Source: Candidatus Moraniibacteriota bacterium | GTDB lineage: Bacteria; Patescibacteriota; Minisyncoccia; Moranbacterales; UBA2206 | Length of the DNA: 64,000 nucleotides | Assembly: GCA_003543115.1 (NCBI GenBank) | Contig: DPJH01000036.1 | Span: 28,290-92,289, forward strand | Reading direction: 5' to 3' | In this document: in pieces, positions 1 to 9,278 of the stretch | Numbering within the stretch: position 1 is the stretch's first letter | Layout: every line of letters starts with the position of its first letter | Made by a program: the position numbers and the translations under genes | Notes under the pieces: generated by a model | What the model was told of the DNA's origin: nothing | Database searches by the model: none | Seen by the model: the letters and a program-made list of their open reading frames with translations, nothing else

Positions 1-2
1 TT

Positions 3-656
3 TTGTATGAAAAAAAAAGAAAAGCTTTTTTTCTGGCAGCGGCAATAATTATTTTTTTGGCGGATATTTTTACTTTTTCTCGTGGCGGATATCTAGGCTT
101 GTTTGGAGGATTTATCTTCATAAGCATCTTTTTTTGGAACAAGATACAAAAAAAATACAAAATAACTACAGGACTCTTTTTAATAGCGGCTTTTCTGGTT
201 ATGCTGGTTCCTTCACCGATCTCTCAAAGATTTTTGTCTAGTTTTAATACCAAGGAGGGTTCCAATATGGGAAGGATATTGATGTGGGAAAAAGCGATCG
301 AGGTAATAGCGGACAATCCCGTTTTGGGCGTGGGTATCGGCAACTATCCGCTAGAAGTAAGCGCTGTTTCCACATATCGAGATCCTATCTATGCGCATAA
401 CACATATTTGGATATTGCCGCTGAGACAGGCCTTTTGAATGCAATAATTTGGATATCATTGCTTGCTATGACCATGGTTAGTTTTTGGAAAAAATTTAAA
501 CAAGAACCCATATTTTTCTTTGCTCTGCTCAGTATGATTGTTTTTTCAATCCACTCCTTAGTAGAAACGGCTGTTTATTCTCCGGCAGTATTGACGCTTT
601 TTTTATTGATAATAAGTTTTTCCCAGACAAAAATAAGCAATGAAAGAAATATTTAA
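3..656 (+). CDS. O-antigen ligase-like membrane protein (5' partial)
   Basis: C-terminal part of a polytopic membrane protein of the O-antigen ligase/polymerase (Wzy_C) type, which joins or polymerises lipid-linked glycans at the outer face of the membrane. The reading frame is open to the window edge, so the N-terminus is missing. Visible are hydrophobic segments at about residues 9-22, 28-45 and 55-70, an extracytoplasmic loop with LMWEKAIEVIADNPVLGVG and AHNTYLDIAAETG (the His-Asn and Glu-Thr-Gly pattern of the family), then two more membrane segments. It overlaps the next gene by 17 nt, so the two are probably co-translated. The family is clear; the glycan substrate is unknown. Confidence 0.75.
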   Translation: MYEKKRKAFFLAAAIIIFLADIFTFSRGGYLGLFGGFIFISIFFWNKIQKKYKITTGLFLIAAFLVMLVPSPISQRFLSSFNTKEGSNMGRILMWEKAIEVIADNPVLGVGIGNYPLEVSAVSTYRDPIYAHNTYLDIAAETGLLNAIIWISLLAMTMVSFWKKFKQEPIFFFALLSMIVFSIHSLVETAVYSPAVLTLFLLIISFSQTKISNERNI

Positions 657-1839
657 TTTGAAAAACCTGGCTTACTTTACCATAATGGCAATGCCATTAT
701 ATATATTTAGATTTTCTATTTTAGGTGTGCCGACCAATGTTTTTGAAATATTGGCTATTGTTAGTATAAGTCTGTTTTTTATCCGTGTTGTGGGCTCCAA
801 AATTAAGCTTGAAGGCTCTAAAACGTATCTTATGCCTATAATTATGGTATTGGCAGGATTGTTGATTTCCGCGCTCTATAATGACGCGCATCAAAGCGGC
901 TTTGGCATAATAAAAAGCTGGTTTATAATACCTATTGTTTTTTCCTGGATTTCATTGCAGCTATCAGAAGACAGAAAAGATATTTTAAAGGCCATGCACG
1001 GTTCAGCTTTCTTGGTAGCTTGCTTGTCTTTGCTATATTTTATAGCAGGAGAAACAACTTTTGATGGGAGGTTGCAGGCTTTTTATAATTCTCCAAATTT
1101 TTTAGCGATGTTTCTCGCTCCATCTATCATGATTGGTGTTTTTTTATTGAAAGAGAATAAAAAGATTTATTCGATGACTCTCTCTGTGATGCTGGTTTCA
1201 TTGTATTTGACTCAATCATACGCCTCTTGGATAGCTGTTTTCATAGCCATGATTCTTTTATTGTTTCTAAAAAAAGATTTATTAAAAAGGAATTTTATAT
1301 TAATCCTAATGCTCATTTTTATTCTATTCTTTTCCTTGCAAAAAGGAACAGACAAGCTTAATCGCTTTACTAATATGGAGGAAAGGTCTTCTGCGGCATC
1401 TCGAATGATGATTTGGTCATCAGCCATGAAAATAGGCTTGGATAATCCGGCAATAGGCATAGGGCCGGGTAATTTTCAGAATAAATACTTGGAATACCAA
1501 AAATATTTTCCGCCCTATCTTGAATGGGCGGTTCCTCAGCCGCACAATCTATTCTTAGCTTTTTGGCTGCAAGCAGGCGTTTTGGGGATTGTCGGTTTTT
1601 TATGGATTCTTTTTTTGTGGTTTAGGAAATTCATACAAAAAAATGAGAAGCAAAAAGAAGATTACATCTGTTTGGGAATAATAATTTATATCATGGTTCA
1701 CGGATTGTTTGATACGACCTATTTTAAAAATGATTTAGCTGTTATTTTTTGGCTTATAATTTTTTATTATGAAAAACATCTATCCCAAGGAGATAGATGT
1801 GGAGAATATTTTAACAGGAAATGCAAAACTAAAGCCTGA
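640..1839 (+). CDS. O-antigen ligase family protein
   Basis: Polytopic membrane protein of 399 residues with about ten hydrophobic segments and a Wzy_C-type loop near residues 245-310 (RMMIWSSAMKIGLDNPAIGI, then QPHNLFLAFWLQAGVLG). It probably acts in surface polysaccharide or glycoprotein assembly. It follows, and overlaps by 17 nt, another member of the same family, and a third member lies at 43963-45573. The last 15 or so codons run through the hairpin that terminates the convergent minus-strand operon, and the stop lies 11 nt inside the end of that operon's last gene. Confidence 0.8.
   Translation: MKEIFNLKNLAYFTIMAMPLYIFRFSILGVPTNVFEILAIVSISLFFIRVVGSKIKLEGSKTYLMPIIMVLAGLLISALYNDAHQSGFGIIKSWFIIPIVFSWISLQLSEDRKDILKAMHGSAFLVACLSLLYFIAGETTFDGRLQAFYNSPNFLAMFLAPSIMIGVFLLKENKKIYSMTLSVMLVSLYLTQSYASWIAVFIAMILLLFLKKDLLKRNFILILMLIFILFFSLQKGTDKLNRFTNMEERSSAASRMMIWSSAMKIGLDNPAIGIGPGNFQNKYLEYQKYFPPYLEWAVPQPHNLFLAFWLQAGVLGIVGFLWILFLWFRKFIQKNEKQKEDYICLGIIIYIMVHGLFDTTYFKNDLAVIFWLIIFYYEKHLSQGDRCGEYFNRKCKTKA
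1771..1800 (-). terminator. Terminator of the secretion operon
   Basis: Read on the minus strand, ACATCTATC and GATAGATGT form a perfect 9-bp stem with a 7-nt loop, followed by a run of five T. It sits about 30 nt past the stop of the last minus-strand gene, inside the 3' end of the convergent ligase gene. Confidence 0.7.
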
Positions 1840-2980
1840 TCCTATATAGCTTATCATCAATTTTATTCACAAAAAACAGATAGCTCTCATTGTAGCTAAG
1901 AAATAGGCCGGTGGCATCGTAAGTTGTTTTAAGTTCTTCCAGCGGAACTACGCGGGTTTTTTCTCCGGTTTTCAAATTAACTTTCCAAAAAGTGTCGTTG
2001 GTGGTAAAGGAACTATCAAGATAGTCATTAGGTAAGATATTTTTTTCTGAAATAGATCCAGGCAAGGCACAGAATACGAAGCTATTGTTTTTTGACCAAA
2101 CACATTTGGAAACGAAAGTGGGCAGTCCGATGTTTTTATATTCTCCGCCTAGGCTGTTGGCAAAGCCTAGTTCCATTTTATGCCCACCCTTTTGGTCTAC
2201 ATTGCTTCGCAAAAACATGGTTCCGTCGCTGTTCCACAAATAATCAGCGCCAAAAACTCCGGATGACAGTACTTTGGTTTCTCCTCCCATAATAGGGGTG
2301 GACTGGAATAGTGTTTCGGAAAAGGAGTCAGGCTTATTCCAAAAAGAAATAAAACCTGATTTTGGAACAGGAGCTATGCTAATGCTGTCTGAGGAAAAGG
2401 TAGTAATTTTATTCCAATTTTCTCCATTGGGATCAGAAATATTGATGGATTTCTCTTTATTTTTATTGTCGAAGTAGGTATAAATAATTTTTTTATTGCT
2501 TTGCCATGAGACAGCGCCGATGCTTTCATTGAGCCGAGAGGCTTTTTTGGTCAGATAGTCGAAGAAAGAAAATTTCGGATATCCGGCGCCGCTCGAAAAT
2601 TTTGAAATGACCATTCCCTGGTTAGGAGACCAATAAACATCAAGAAGACCGATCAGATTGGCATCAGAAACAACCTTTTTTTCTAAAGTCAAGAGATCCA
2701 ATTGATAAACCTTTCCGCTGGATTTGGAATAATATTTCATAGATTCATCGTTGTCTGAGAGTATGGGTGAAATAACGGATTCGTCGGTGATTTTTTGGAT
2801 GCGTTCTTCGTTGCCGACAATGCTTGTTTTTTCGACTTGGGCATCATCGGATTTTTTACTGACAACAGCTTCTTTTTCCGGAGAGGGTTTTTTGAAGGAA
2901 AAAATATAGATTCCCCAAAACAAAAGAGTAATCAAGAGGATAGAGGATGATGTAATGAATATTTTTTTTGAGAGAAGCAT
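1829..2980 (-). CDS. Membrane-anchored beta-propeller-like protein
   Basis: A 383-residue protein with one N-terminal membrane segment (about residues 8-28) and an extracytoplasmic remainder. The rest holds repeated blocks of the TolB/WD40-like kind, for example VYWSPNQGMV, YLWNSDGTMFLRSN and VWSKNNSFVFC, each about 45-60 residues apart, which suggests a beta-propeller. It is the last gene of the minus-strand secretion operon, 17 nt after the lytic transglycosylase. The substrate or partner is unknown. The propeller assignment comes from the spaced W-S/N-x-D/N-G pattern and is moderately sure. Confidence 0.6.
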   Translation of the reverse strand: MLLSKKIFITSSSILLITLLFWGIYIFSFKKPSPEKEAVVSKKSDDAQVEKTSIVGNEERIQKITDESVISPILSDNDESMKYYSKSSGKVYQLDLLTLEKKVVSDANLIGLLDVYWSPNQGMVISKFSSGAGYPKFSFFDYLTKKASRLNESIGAVSWQSNKKIIYTYFDNKNKEKSINISDPNGENWNKITTFSSDSISIAPVPKSGFISFWNKPDSFSETLFQSTPIMGGETKVLSSGVFGADYLWNSDGTMFLRSNVDQKGGHKMELGFANSLGGEYKNIGLPTFVSKCVWSKNNSFVFCALPGSISEKNILPNDYLDSSFTTNDTFWKVNLKTGEKTRVVPLEELKTTYDATGLFLSYNESYLFFVNKIDDKLYRIRL

Positions 2981-2997
2981 TTTTTTGTATTTTAAGC

Positions 2998-4077
2998 TTA
3001 TTTAGCCAAACATTGTTTTTGGTAGTTTTGAACTTTCTGGACATAGTCCCGGGTTTCTTTATATCCTTGCTTGTTGGGGTTGTTTTTATGGACACCTTCT
3101 CCTTCCACGCTTCCGTCAGCAAAATAAGGGCATTGCCACGCCGGCATGCTTTCAGGATATCCTGCTCGCCCCTTGCAGGCTTGAGATTCGGCAAACGGGC
3201 CAAGTTTTCCTTCACCAGCCTTTGCTCCTCCTCCGCCATTATAGGATGCGATTAAATCGTCATTTCCTGTATAATAACTGCCTCCATCCGGGAAAGTTAC
3301 TTTTTCTGTGCCAGGAGTTGTTTGTTTGCTGGTTGGGAATTTTGTATATGAATTAAGCTGGGATTGGTTTGATTTGAGAAGCTCAGCGGCCTTTTTGATG
3401 CTTTTTTCCGGATCGCTTAACTCCGATGCGCTCATACCGGCGGTATCAGGCTTGATTTGCATGAGTCCATAAGCTCCTTTATTGCTGCCTCCTACATTAG
3501 AATTGCATCCGCTTTCCTGCATGGCAATTCCCTTAAGAAGGCATTGGGTTTCTTTATCCGGAGCAGCTGAATTAAATTGTGAATCATATTTATCGCATGC
3601 TGGAGAAAGAGATCCTAGTTTGACAGGAGTGCCGGTTGTCGGAGGGGTCTCACCAGGCTTAGTTGGTGTTGTTGGTGCTCCTCCTCCCGTTGCCGCTCCT
3701 CCGCCCTTGGTTCCGCAAATGCCATTTATTTGGGTGAGATCCGGATTGATTTCATACAGAATGAGATAGGAAAAAAAAGCGAGCAACAATCCTACGATAG
3801 CATCAAAAATCACTCCTTTGGCTTTTCCCATGCTGGCATTGTTTCCGGCTGACATGATATACATATAGCCTCCGATTATGATCATAAACATAGCGCAAAT
3901 ACCGATCACCCAAATCCCGAATTTGTAAACAGCAGAAATATAGTTGCAAAAATTTCCATCAGTCGTAACTCCCGGAATTTTTTCCATGGGAGTATAATCA
4001 AAAGAAGCTAAAACATCCAAAGCAGGCATTGCGATGAAGAGAAGAGCAAAAAAAGGAAGAAGAAATTTTTTAAGCAT
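2998..4077 (-). CDS. VirB2-like membrane domain fused to lytic transglycosylase
   Basis: Residues 1-22 form a signal or first membrane segment. Residues 45-110 hold two hydrophobic helices like a VirB2/TrbC pilin (IGICAMFMIIIGGYMYIMSA, then GLLLAFFSYLILYEI). After a Gly/Pro/Thr-rich linker comes an SLT lytic transglycosylase domain from about residue 160, with the catalytic Glu in AMQESGC (about 187) and AYGLMQIKPDTAG. It would cut peptidoglycan glycan strands to let the secretion apparatus through. The first 133 codons are identical at DNA level to those of the next gene upstream. A pilin-type domain fused to a wall hydrolase is unusual; VirB1 and VirB2 are normally separate. Confidence 0.8.
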   Translation of the reverse strand: MLKKFLLPFFALLFIAMPALDVLASFDYTPMEKIPGVTTDGNFCNYISAVYKFGIWVIGICAMFMIIIGGYMYIMSAGNNASMGKAKGVIFDAIVGLLLAFFSYLILYEINPDLTQINGICGTKGGGAATGGGAPTTPTKPGETPPTTGTPVKLGSLSPACDKYDSQFNSAAPDKETQCLLKGIAMQESGCNSNVGGSNKGAYGLMQIKPDTAGMSASELSDPEKSIKKAAELLKSNQSQLNSYTKFPTSKQTTPGTEKVTFPDGGSYYTGNDDLIASYNGGGGAKAGEGKLGPFAESQACKGRAGYPESMPAWQCPYFADGSVEGEGVHKNNPNKQGYKETRDYVQKVQNYQKQCLAK

Positions 4078-4079
4078 AA
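3681..4079. repeat. 399-bp exact direct repeat, copy 1
   Basis: By eye every base matches copy 2 at 4826-5224, an offset of 1145. The repeat covers the VirB2-like N-terminal part of the gene, the ATG and two bases upstream, and ends in the Gly-rich linker. Synonymous positions are also identical, so the duplication is recent or kept uniform by gene conversion. Confidence 0.9.
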
Positions 4080-4106
4080 AAACAGTGCGGTTAAAACATT
4101 TACATT

Positions 4107-5222
4107 TTATTTACAATTATAACATACATCCCAATGATTACCTTCTCTTGCATAAGTGTTTCCAGACGGATCTTTATATAAAGTTGCGCCATCGCTACGT
4201 GTGCCAGTTTTTTTATAGTTTGTCTGGATATAGTTATTGACTACCGGAGTATCATCGATATCAATTTTATATCCATTCGCATGCGAATAATTTCCACTTG
4301 CGTGTGGGCTGCTTTCTGCTCCTCCGGTAATGACAATTGGTGCGCCAACTTCTTTTTGGAAAGCAATGATGCTGTTAATTGAAGTATCTTTGAGTCCGCT
4401 TATTTTAGTTGCGCCAGGACTTGATTCCCATACGCTGATTTGCCCGTTACTTCTATTTGTTAAATCAGTTCTTGAAGTTGTTTCCGAGGCTGGGGAGCTT
4501 TCAGGACAGGGCTCATTGGTTATAGGATTGCCCCCCTCACATCCATCGGGAGACCTAGAGGTTATGAGTCTTGAGTGTGTGGTGCTTCCGGGCGTGCACA
4601 ATGTCCAGGGTGAATATTCAAATTCAGTGCAGGTGTTTCCATTATTGCAAGTCCTGCTGGTAGCTTCTGGTGCTTTGCCGGTGCACCCGATAGGCAGTCC
4701 GGTAGCGGTCCTTGTTTGAGTTTCACTGCCTGTACACTGATCCGGTTCCCAGGATGAATAAGTAAAAGCACTGCATTCCTTGCCTTCTCCATAAGGCTTT
4801 TCTGTTTCAGTCTTTGTCGTCTCCTCTCCTCCCGTTGCCGCTCCTCCGCCCTTGGTTCCGCAAATGCCATTTATTTGGGTGAGATCCGGATTGATTTCAT
4901 ACAGAATGAGATAGGAAAAAAAAGCGAGCAACAATCCTACGATAGCATCAAAAATCACTCCTTTGGCTTTTCCCATGCTGGCATTGTTTCCGGCTGACAT
5001 GATATACATATAGCCTCCGATTATGATCATAAACATAGCGCAAATACCGATCACCCAAATCCCGAATTTGTAAACAGCAGAAATATAGTTGCAAAAATTT
5101 CCATCAGTCGTAACTCCCGGAATTTTTTCCATGGGAGTATAATCAAAAGAAGCTAAAACATCCAAAGCAGGCATTGCGATGAAGAGAAGAGCAAAAAAAG
5201 GAAGAAGAAATTTTTTAAGCAT
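4107..5222 (-). CDS. VirB2-like membrane domain fused to TSP1-like repeats and M15-type peptidase
   Basis: 371 residues. The N-terminal 133 or so residues are identical to the transglycosylase fusion downstream. Then come two Cys-rich thrombospondin type 1-like modules (about residues 145-240, CSAFTYSSWEPDQC and CTEFEYSPWTLC, each followed by a Thr/Arg/Ser run). The C-terminal domain from about 255 has SHANGYKIDID and NHWDVCY, which fits the zinc ligands His, Asp and His of M15 D,D-/L,D-carboxypeptidases. Role: cutting or anchoring to peptidoglycan peptides at the secretion apparatus. The TSP1 modules may bind surface glycans or fix the domain outside. The peptidase call is by motif only. Confidence 0.7.
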   Translation of the reverse strand: MLKKFLLPFFALLFIAMPALDVLASFDYTPMEKIPGVTTDGNFCNYISAVYKFGIWVIGICAMFMIIIGGYMYIMSAGNNASMGKAKGVIFDAIVGLLLAFFSYLILYEINPDLTQINGICGTKGGGAATGGEETTKTETEKPYGEGKECSAFTYSSWEPDQCTGSETQTRTATGLPIGCTGKAPEATSRTCNNGNTCTEFEYSPWTLCTPGSTTHSRLITSRSPDGCEGGNPITNEPCPESSPASETTSRTDLTNRSNGQISVWESSPGATKISGLKDTSINSIIAFQKEVGAPIVITGGAESSPHASGNYSHANGYKIDIDDTPVVNNYIQTNYKKTGTRSDGATLYKDPSGNTYAREGNHWDVCYNCK

Positions 5223-5224
5223 AA
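4826..5224. repeat. 399-bp exact direct repeat, copy 2
   Basis: Partner of 3681-4079. The sequence diverges abruptly on both sides: after the ATG (upstream leaders differ) and after the Gly-rich linker codons. The repeat is therefore a swappable cassette of start, membrane anchor and linker. Confidence 0.9.
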
Positions 5225-5230
5225 GTTTTT

Positions 5231-8059
5231 CTAATATTCTTTTCTTTCCGGAGAGATGCTGAGGATGAGGCTGCTTGAGAATATGATCAGAGCAAAGGTT
5301 ACAATTATTTTAAAAAGGAAGCTTATATATCCAGGCAGGCCTGAGAAAAGGCTGGCTAAAATTTTATTTTCATCTTTTTTCTGATAAGTGATTTTTTTCT
5401 CTCCATTTATATTATCCGATACTATTACTTTGATTGTTTTAACGATGTCATTTTCCGAAAGGTTTGATCTTGAGATGTTCCATTTGTCATATAAGGCTTT
5501 TTTTGTGGCTTCGTCTTGTTTGTGCGAAGTGGTGCTAGTTATGGTATAGGAAGCTCCCAGTTGTTTGGTTACGGGAAGATTAAGCGTATTCCCTCCATCG
5601 CTTACGAACGCTTCAATGCTGGAGTTGTTAGTATTTATTATTTCCTCTCCATCTACAGTCCAAGTGGTTGTTCCAAGAGAAGCGGTATTGTTAGGCGCTT
5701 GTAATTTTACCGTAGAGCCTGCTACTGCTTGAAAGAAATCTTTGCTGTAATCATCCCATTGAAGACCTTTGTCCTTATCCACAAATTGTCCCATAAGAAC
5801 AGGCGAAAGATTATTGGGATCGGTAGATTTTATATTGGCAGTTGGCTCGGAGATTGAAAAAGAACGGGTAAGGGTGATTTTTTCGGCAGAATCCTTGCCG
5901 GCAATATCTAATTTGAGCACATAAGCTTTTCCTATTTCCTCGGTAATAGGAAAATAAATAAGATTATTGTCAGAATTTTCAGGAGAGAGCCTTTCTCCGT
6001 CCAGTGTCCAAGAAAAATTAAATTTGGAAGGATTATATTGTTCAGTTGGAATTCTGGCGGAAATAATTTCATCCGGAGTAACGGGGCATATGAATTTTTC
6101 TGACTCAGCGGTGCATCTTTCTTTTTCTTCATGGGTTAATTTTCCGGTAGCGGCATCAGCCTTAGCGGAATGGACCTTAATTTCTCCTTTGGAATTTTGA
6201 ACGGTTATGATCGTAGTTTCTAATCCTTCCTTGGTAACATCAGTTGAAGAATTTTCTTTGGTTTTCAGCGTGGCTCTGACATAAAAAGCACTGGCATTTT
6301 CTGAAATTCCTTTAGCGGCCAAAACCTCTTTCTTAATGGAATCCAGGGGAATGTTCAGTTCTCTCAGTCCGATTCCTTCGAGAGGAAAATTTCCTCCCAG
6401 ATCGGTCTGGGTCAAAGAGCGCCAATTGGAAGAATCGGGAGATTCAGCGATAGCCAACTCCCATTTATAATAGGTAAAGCCGCTATCTTCATTGTTGGTG
6501 GTGTTAGATCGAATGGCAACAGTATCTGAATTTGCTCCTCCGGTGGACGAATCATATTGGGGTTTTGAATTGCTGACAGACAGGTTGTTGTTTATTTTTT
6601 TATAATCCCTTCCAGCGGTTGGTTCAACAAAAGCATCGTCAAGAGATTCATTGATAGATTCTATGGTTGGTTTTTCCGGTTCCTCCTCCCCTTCTTCCAA
6701 TTTAGTTTCTGAAGTTTTGCATTCTTGTCCTTCTTCGCCATTATCATCAAAATTAACGCAGACCTCGCAACCTTCGGGATAACTTTTGTCTATAAGAATG
6801 ACTAGATTGGAAGATTCTTCAGCTTTCCATTTGAAAGCAGGGTTGGACTCTTCATATTTTCCAGGTATTCCGGGATTAGCAAATGCTTTGGTGGTGTTTT
6901 CCGAAGAACAGGATATTTGAACGTTGCAATCTCCATCTTTTCCTCCGCAATACGCATCACCTTTTTTATTAAAATGGAAATACCAGTCTCCATTTTCTTT
7001 TCCATTTCCCATGGTTTTTATAATATCCGGGTTGTTGGAAATAGCCCACATAGTCTTGAAGGAAGAGTCTTTGGTTGAGGTCGAGCCGGTGGAAATTCCT
7101 TCCACTGCCACTCCTATTTTGTCGCCGGGAGAATAGATCCATTTGAATTCCATTTTTCCAAGGCCGGCTACGCTGGCTTCATCCATCACTCCGCTGCTGG
7201 AAGTATCATTGGAATTGGGATCGGTTCTCCAAAAAGATTCTTCTTTGGCTCCGAAATGTCCATCGCCCACTTTCTCATCTTTGAGTCCCGGAAAAGAGCT
7301 GACATCGGGAAAAAGATGTTCACAGCTTTCCATTTCAATGTCCTCTCCCGTCTCTACGTTACGGGCAAAACAATAACTGTTTTTTCCTACCTGGTCATCT
7401 CCTCCGAAAACAGCCAAATATTCGTCGGAATCGTTATTGTTGCCAGATTCACCTTCATATTGATTGGGCAAGGAACAGTGATCAGGCGGATATTCGCTTG
7501 TACAGTTCGGATCATCTTTGCCAAGAATTTTTTGCCATTCAAAATTCCCCGAAGCGATGATTCGCATAGCTTCAATTTTATAGTCTTCTATATCCGTTTC
7601 CCCGTCTTTGTTATAATCGCATGATCCGGGCTCTTCTTCGCAACGAGCTCGTTTTAGGAACCATGTAAAATACATATCATTGGGCTTGTTGCGAAAAAGG
7701 GACGTTTCAGCTATAGCGGTCAATTCTTTTCCGGGAATCGGATTGGTCGGAACGAATTGTACATTTACTTGCGGAGCATCTGTTTTGTAACTCATGTAAT
7801 TTACTTGGGAAGTCGCCTTTAGAAGCTCTTCTTTTTCCATGCCGAAATCTTCCAAAATCTGAGTGATAATTTTTTTAACACCTGGATCAGCTTTGATCAA
7901 TCCGGCAGAGGAAAAAATTCCCGCTTGTCCAAAAATAGAACTGAGAACGTCTCCTTCGGAAGTGTCTGAAGAATCAGCTTTGGATATAAAAGGAATATTA
8001 AGGCCGAGAATTAACGACAAAATCAAGATAAAACAGGATGTCTTTTGAAAAAAATGCAT
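5231..8059 (-). CDS. Large secreted or surface protein with C-terminal membrane anchor
   Basis: 942 residues. Signal peptide at residues 1-28 (FILILSLILGLNIPFISKA). A hydrophobic C-terminal segment (about 915-935, FKIIVTFALIIFSSSLIL) is followed by charged residues, so the chain is outside and anchored. Near residue 148 DYNKDGETDIEDY resembles an EF-hand/dockerin calcium loop. Paired Cys motifs occur at about 375-460. The middle and C-terminal parts carry beta-rich blocks with WTLDGE and WTVDGEEI, spaced like PKD or Ig-like domains. It lies 8 nt upstream of the M15 fusion in the secretion operon, so it is a candidate surface adhesin or external part of the machine. No family is recognised with certainty. 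Confidence 0.6.
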   Translation of the reverse strand: MHFFQKTSCFILILSLILGLNIPFISKADSSDTSEGDVLSSIFGQAGIFSSAGLIKADPGVKKIITQILEDFGMEKEELLKATSQVNYMSYKTDAPQVNVQFVPTNPIPGKELTAIAETSLFRNKPNDMYFTWFLKRARCEEEPGSCDYNKDGETDIEDYKIEAMRIIASGNFEWQKILGKDDPNCTSEYPPDHCSLPNQYEGESGNNNDSDEYLAVFGGDDQVGKNSYCFARNVETGEDIEMESCEHLFPDVSSFPGLKDEKVGDGHFGAKEESFWRTDPNSNDTSSSGVMDEASVAGLGKMEFKWIYSPGDKIGVAVEGISTGSTSTKDSSFKTMWAISNNPDIIKTMGNGKENGDWYFHFNKKGDAYCGGKDGDCNVQISCSSENTTKAFANPGIPGKYEESNPAFKWKAEESSNLVILIDKSYPEGCEVCVNFDDNGEEGQECKTSETKLEEGEEEPEKPTIESINESLDDAFVEPTAGRDYKKINNNLSVSNSKPQYDSSTGGANSDTVAIRSNTTNNEDSGFTYYKWELAIAESPDSSNWRSLTQTDLGGNFPLEGIGLRELNIPLDSIKKEVLAAKGISENASAFYVRATLKTKENSSTDVTKEGLETTIITVQNSKGEIKVHSAKADAATGKLTHEEKERCTAESEKFICPVTPDEIISARIPTEQYNPSKFNFSWTLDGERLSPENSDNNLIYFPITEEIGKAYVLKLDIAGKDSAEKITLTRSFSISEPTANIKSTDPNNLSPVLMGQFVDKDKGLQWDDYSKDFFQAVAGSTVKLQAPNNTASLGTTTWTVDGEEIINTNNSSIEAFVSDGGNTLNLPVTKQLGASYTITSTTSHKQDEATKKALYDKWNISRSNLSENDIVKTIKVIVSDNINGEKKITYQKKDENKILASLFSGLPGYISFLFKIIVTFALIIFSSSLILSISPERKEY

Positions 8060-8075
8060 AAAATTTAAAAAATAA

Positions 8076-8735
8076 TTACCTTACTAATTCTATAATATAA
8101 AGGTCTAAAAACAAAATAAAAACAATCCCGGAAAAACAGGAGAAAAGAAACGAACGGCTGTAATAGGAGGCTATTCCTCCGGTTAGGGAAAAAATAATAA
8201 GAGGCGTATATTGCCAGGTCAGTTTTTCGATGAAAAATAGAAAAGAGATGAAGAGAATAAATTGGAAAAAGGGAGCCCAAAAGCCAAATTTTTTTTCTAA
8301 GGTTGTTTGCAAGAAACCGTGAAAAAAAAAGCTTAGAACAAACAAAATAATTCCGATAACGATCAATTCATAAAAAACAAATGCCCAAAAGTGATTAATG
8401 ATAAAAATCGGCACTACATATTTTTCTTCTAAATTAAAAAAATAAAAAAGAATAACAGCAATAAAAAAAGAAAACAAGAGCATCAGAGAGGCCCCAAAAA
8501 TACCTTTTTTTCTTTCAGAAAAATTTAATCCAAAATCACATAGGTTTTTTTGCAGCACTAGTTTGATAAATAAAGCTGGAAGAAGGACCAGGAAAAAAGC
8601 GATGCGAGAGATGAGTTGCAAGGCGCCCTTAGCAGGAAATGAGATTGCCAAAAATAGGCACGCAAAAGCCACTAGGAAGGTGATTATTTCCCTTTTCCAA
8701 TTATGGAGAAAATTAAATATTTTTTGCATATCCAT
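8076..8735 (-). CDS. Polytopic membrane protein, possibly degenerate CPBP family
   Basis: 219 residues with six or seven hydrophobic segments. The block LSFFFHGFLQTTLEKKFG resembles the core of CPBP (Abi) intramembrane proteases, where EExxFRG is expected, but the paired Glu and the Arg are absent, so no protease activity is inferred. It sits in the secretion operon, 16 nt before the large surface protein. It could be a membrane partner of the apparatus or only a passenger. Confidence 0.5.
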   Translation of the reverse strand: MDMQKIFNFLHNWKREIITFLVAFACLFLAISFPAKGALQLISRIAFFLVLLPALFIKLVLQKNLCDFGLNFSERKKGIFGASLMLLFSFFIAVILFYFFNLEEKYVVPIFIINHFWAFVFYELIVIGIILFVLSFFFHGFLQTTLEKKFGFWAPFFQFILFISFLFFIEKLTWQYTPLIIFSLTGGIASYYSRSFLFSCFSGIVFILFLDLYIIELVR

Positions 8736-8763
8736 ACTAAATTTTTTTAGAATTTTTCTGCAG

Positions 8764-9255
8764 CTATTTTTTATTTCCTTGCTCGGCTTTTTTTCTTTCA
8801 GCGAGAGTCATTACGAATGCAACGACAACTAAAACAGTTTCCAGGGGAAGCATTCCTACAGCGGGAATCATTTCGGTAATCGCCGTGCCGATCAAAAGAA
8901 GGGTTCTTTTGATAATGCTGCGGGCCATTTTTACTTTTCCGGTAGAGCCGGTGATAACCATAATCAGGAAGATGAAAACCGAGATAAAAAAAGTAAAGAT
9001 AATGGTTAGAATTTCTCCAATTCCAAAAACGGCGATAAGGACGGTATTGATAATATCCAGCAGATCTTTAAGCATGGCTAGGATAAGCGCAATGCCAAAC
9101 AGCCAATCAATAAAAGGATCGATATATGCGAAAAGCGAAACTGATTTAATGGCAGCGGACGCCCTTTTTCCCCCTTTACTGATAGAATCCTTAAAAGATC
9201 TTTTTTGAACCAGCCTAAGGTTAGAAGCGTAGCTTGAATAAGTTTCTCCTGGCAT
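8764..9255 (-). CDS. Secretion-operon membrane protein of unknown function
   Basis: 163 residues: a basic N-terminal stretch, then membrane segments at about 46-66, 70-95 and 118-150. It lies directly downstream of the VirB4 ATPase gene (23-nt gap) in the same strand and operon. No named family is recognised. Its place and topology suggest an inner-membrane part of the channel. The minus-strand leader before its ATG shows little Shine-Dalgarno character. Confidence 0.55.
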   Translation of the reverse strand: MPGETYSSYASNLRLVQKRSFKDSISKGGKRASAAIKSVSLFAYIDPFIDWLFGIALILAMLKDLLDIINTVLIAVFGIGEILTIIFTFFISVFIFLIMVITGSTGKVKMARSIIKRTLLLIGTAITEMIPAVGMLPLETVLVVVAFVMTLAERKKAEQGNKK

Positions 9256-9278
9256 ACTGATTATATGTTAATCATTTT

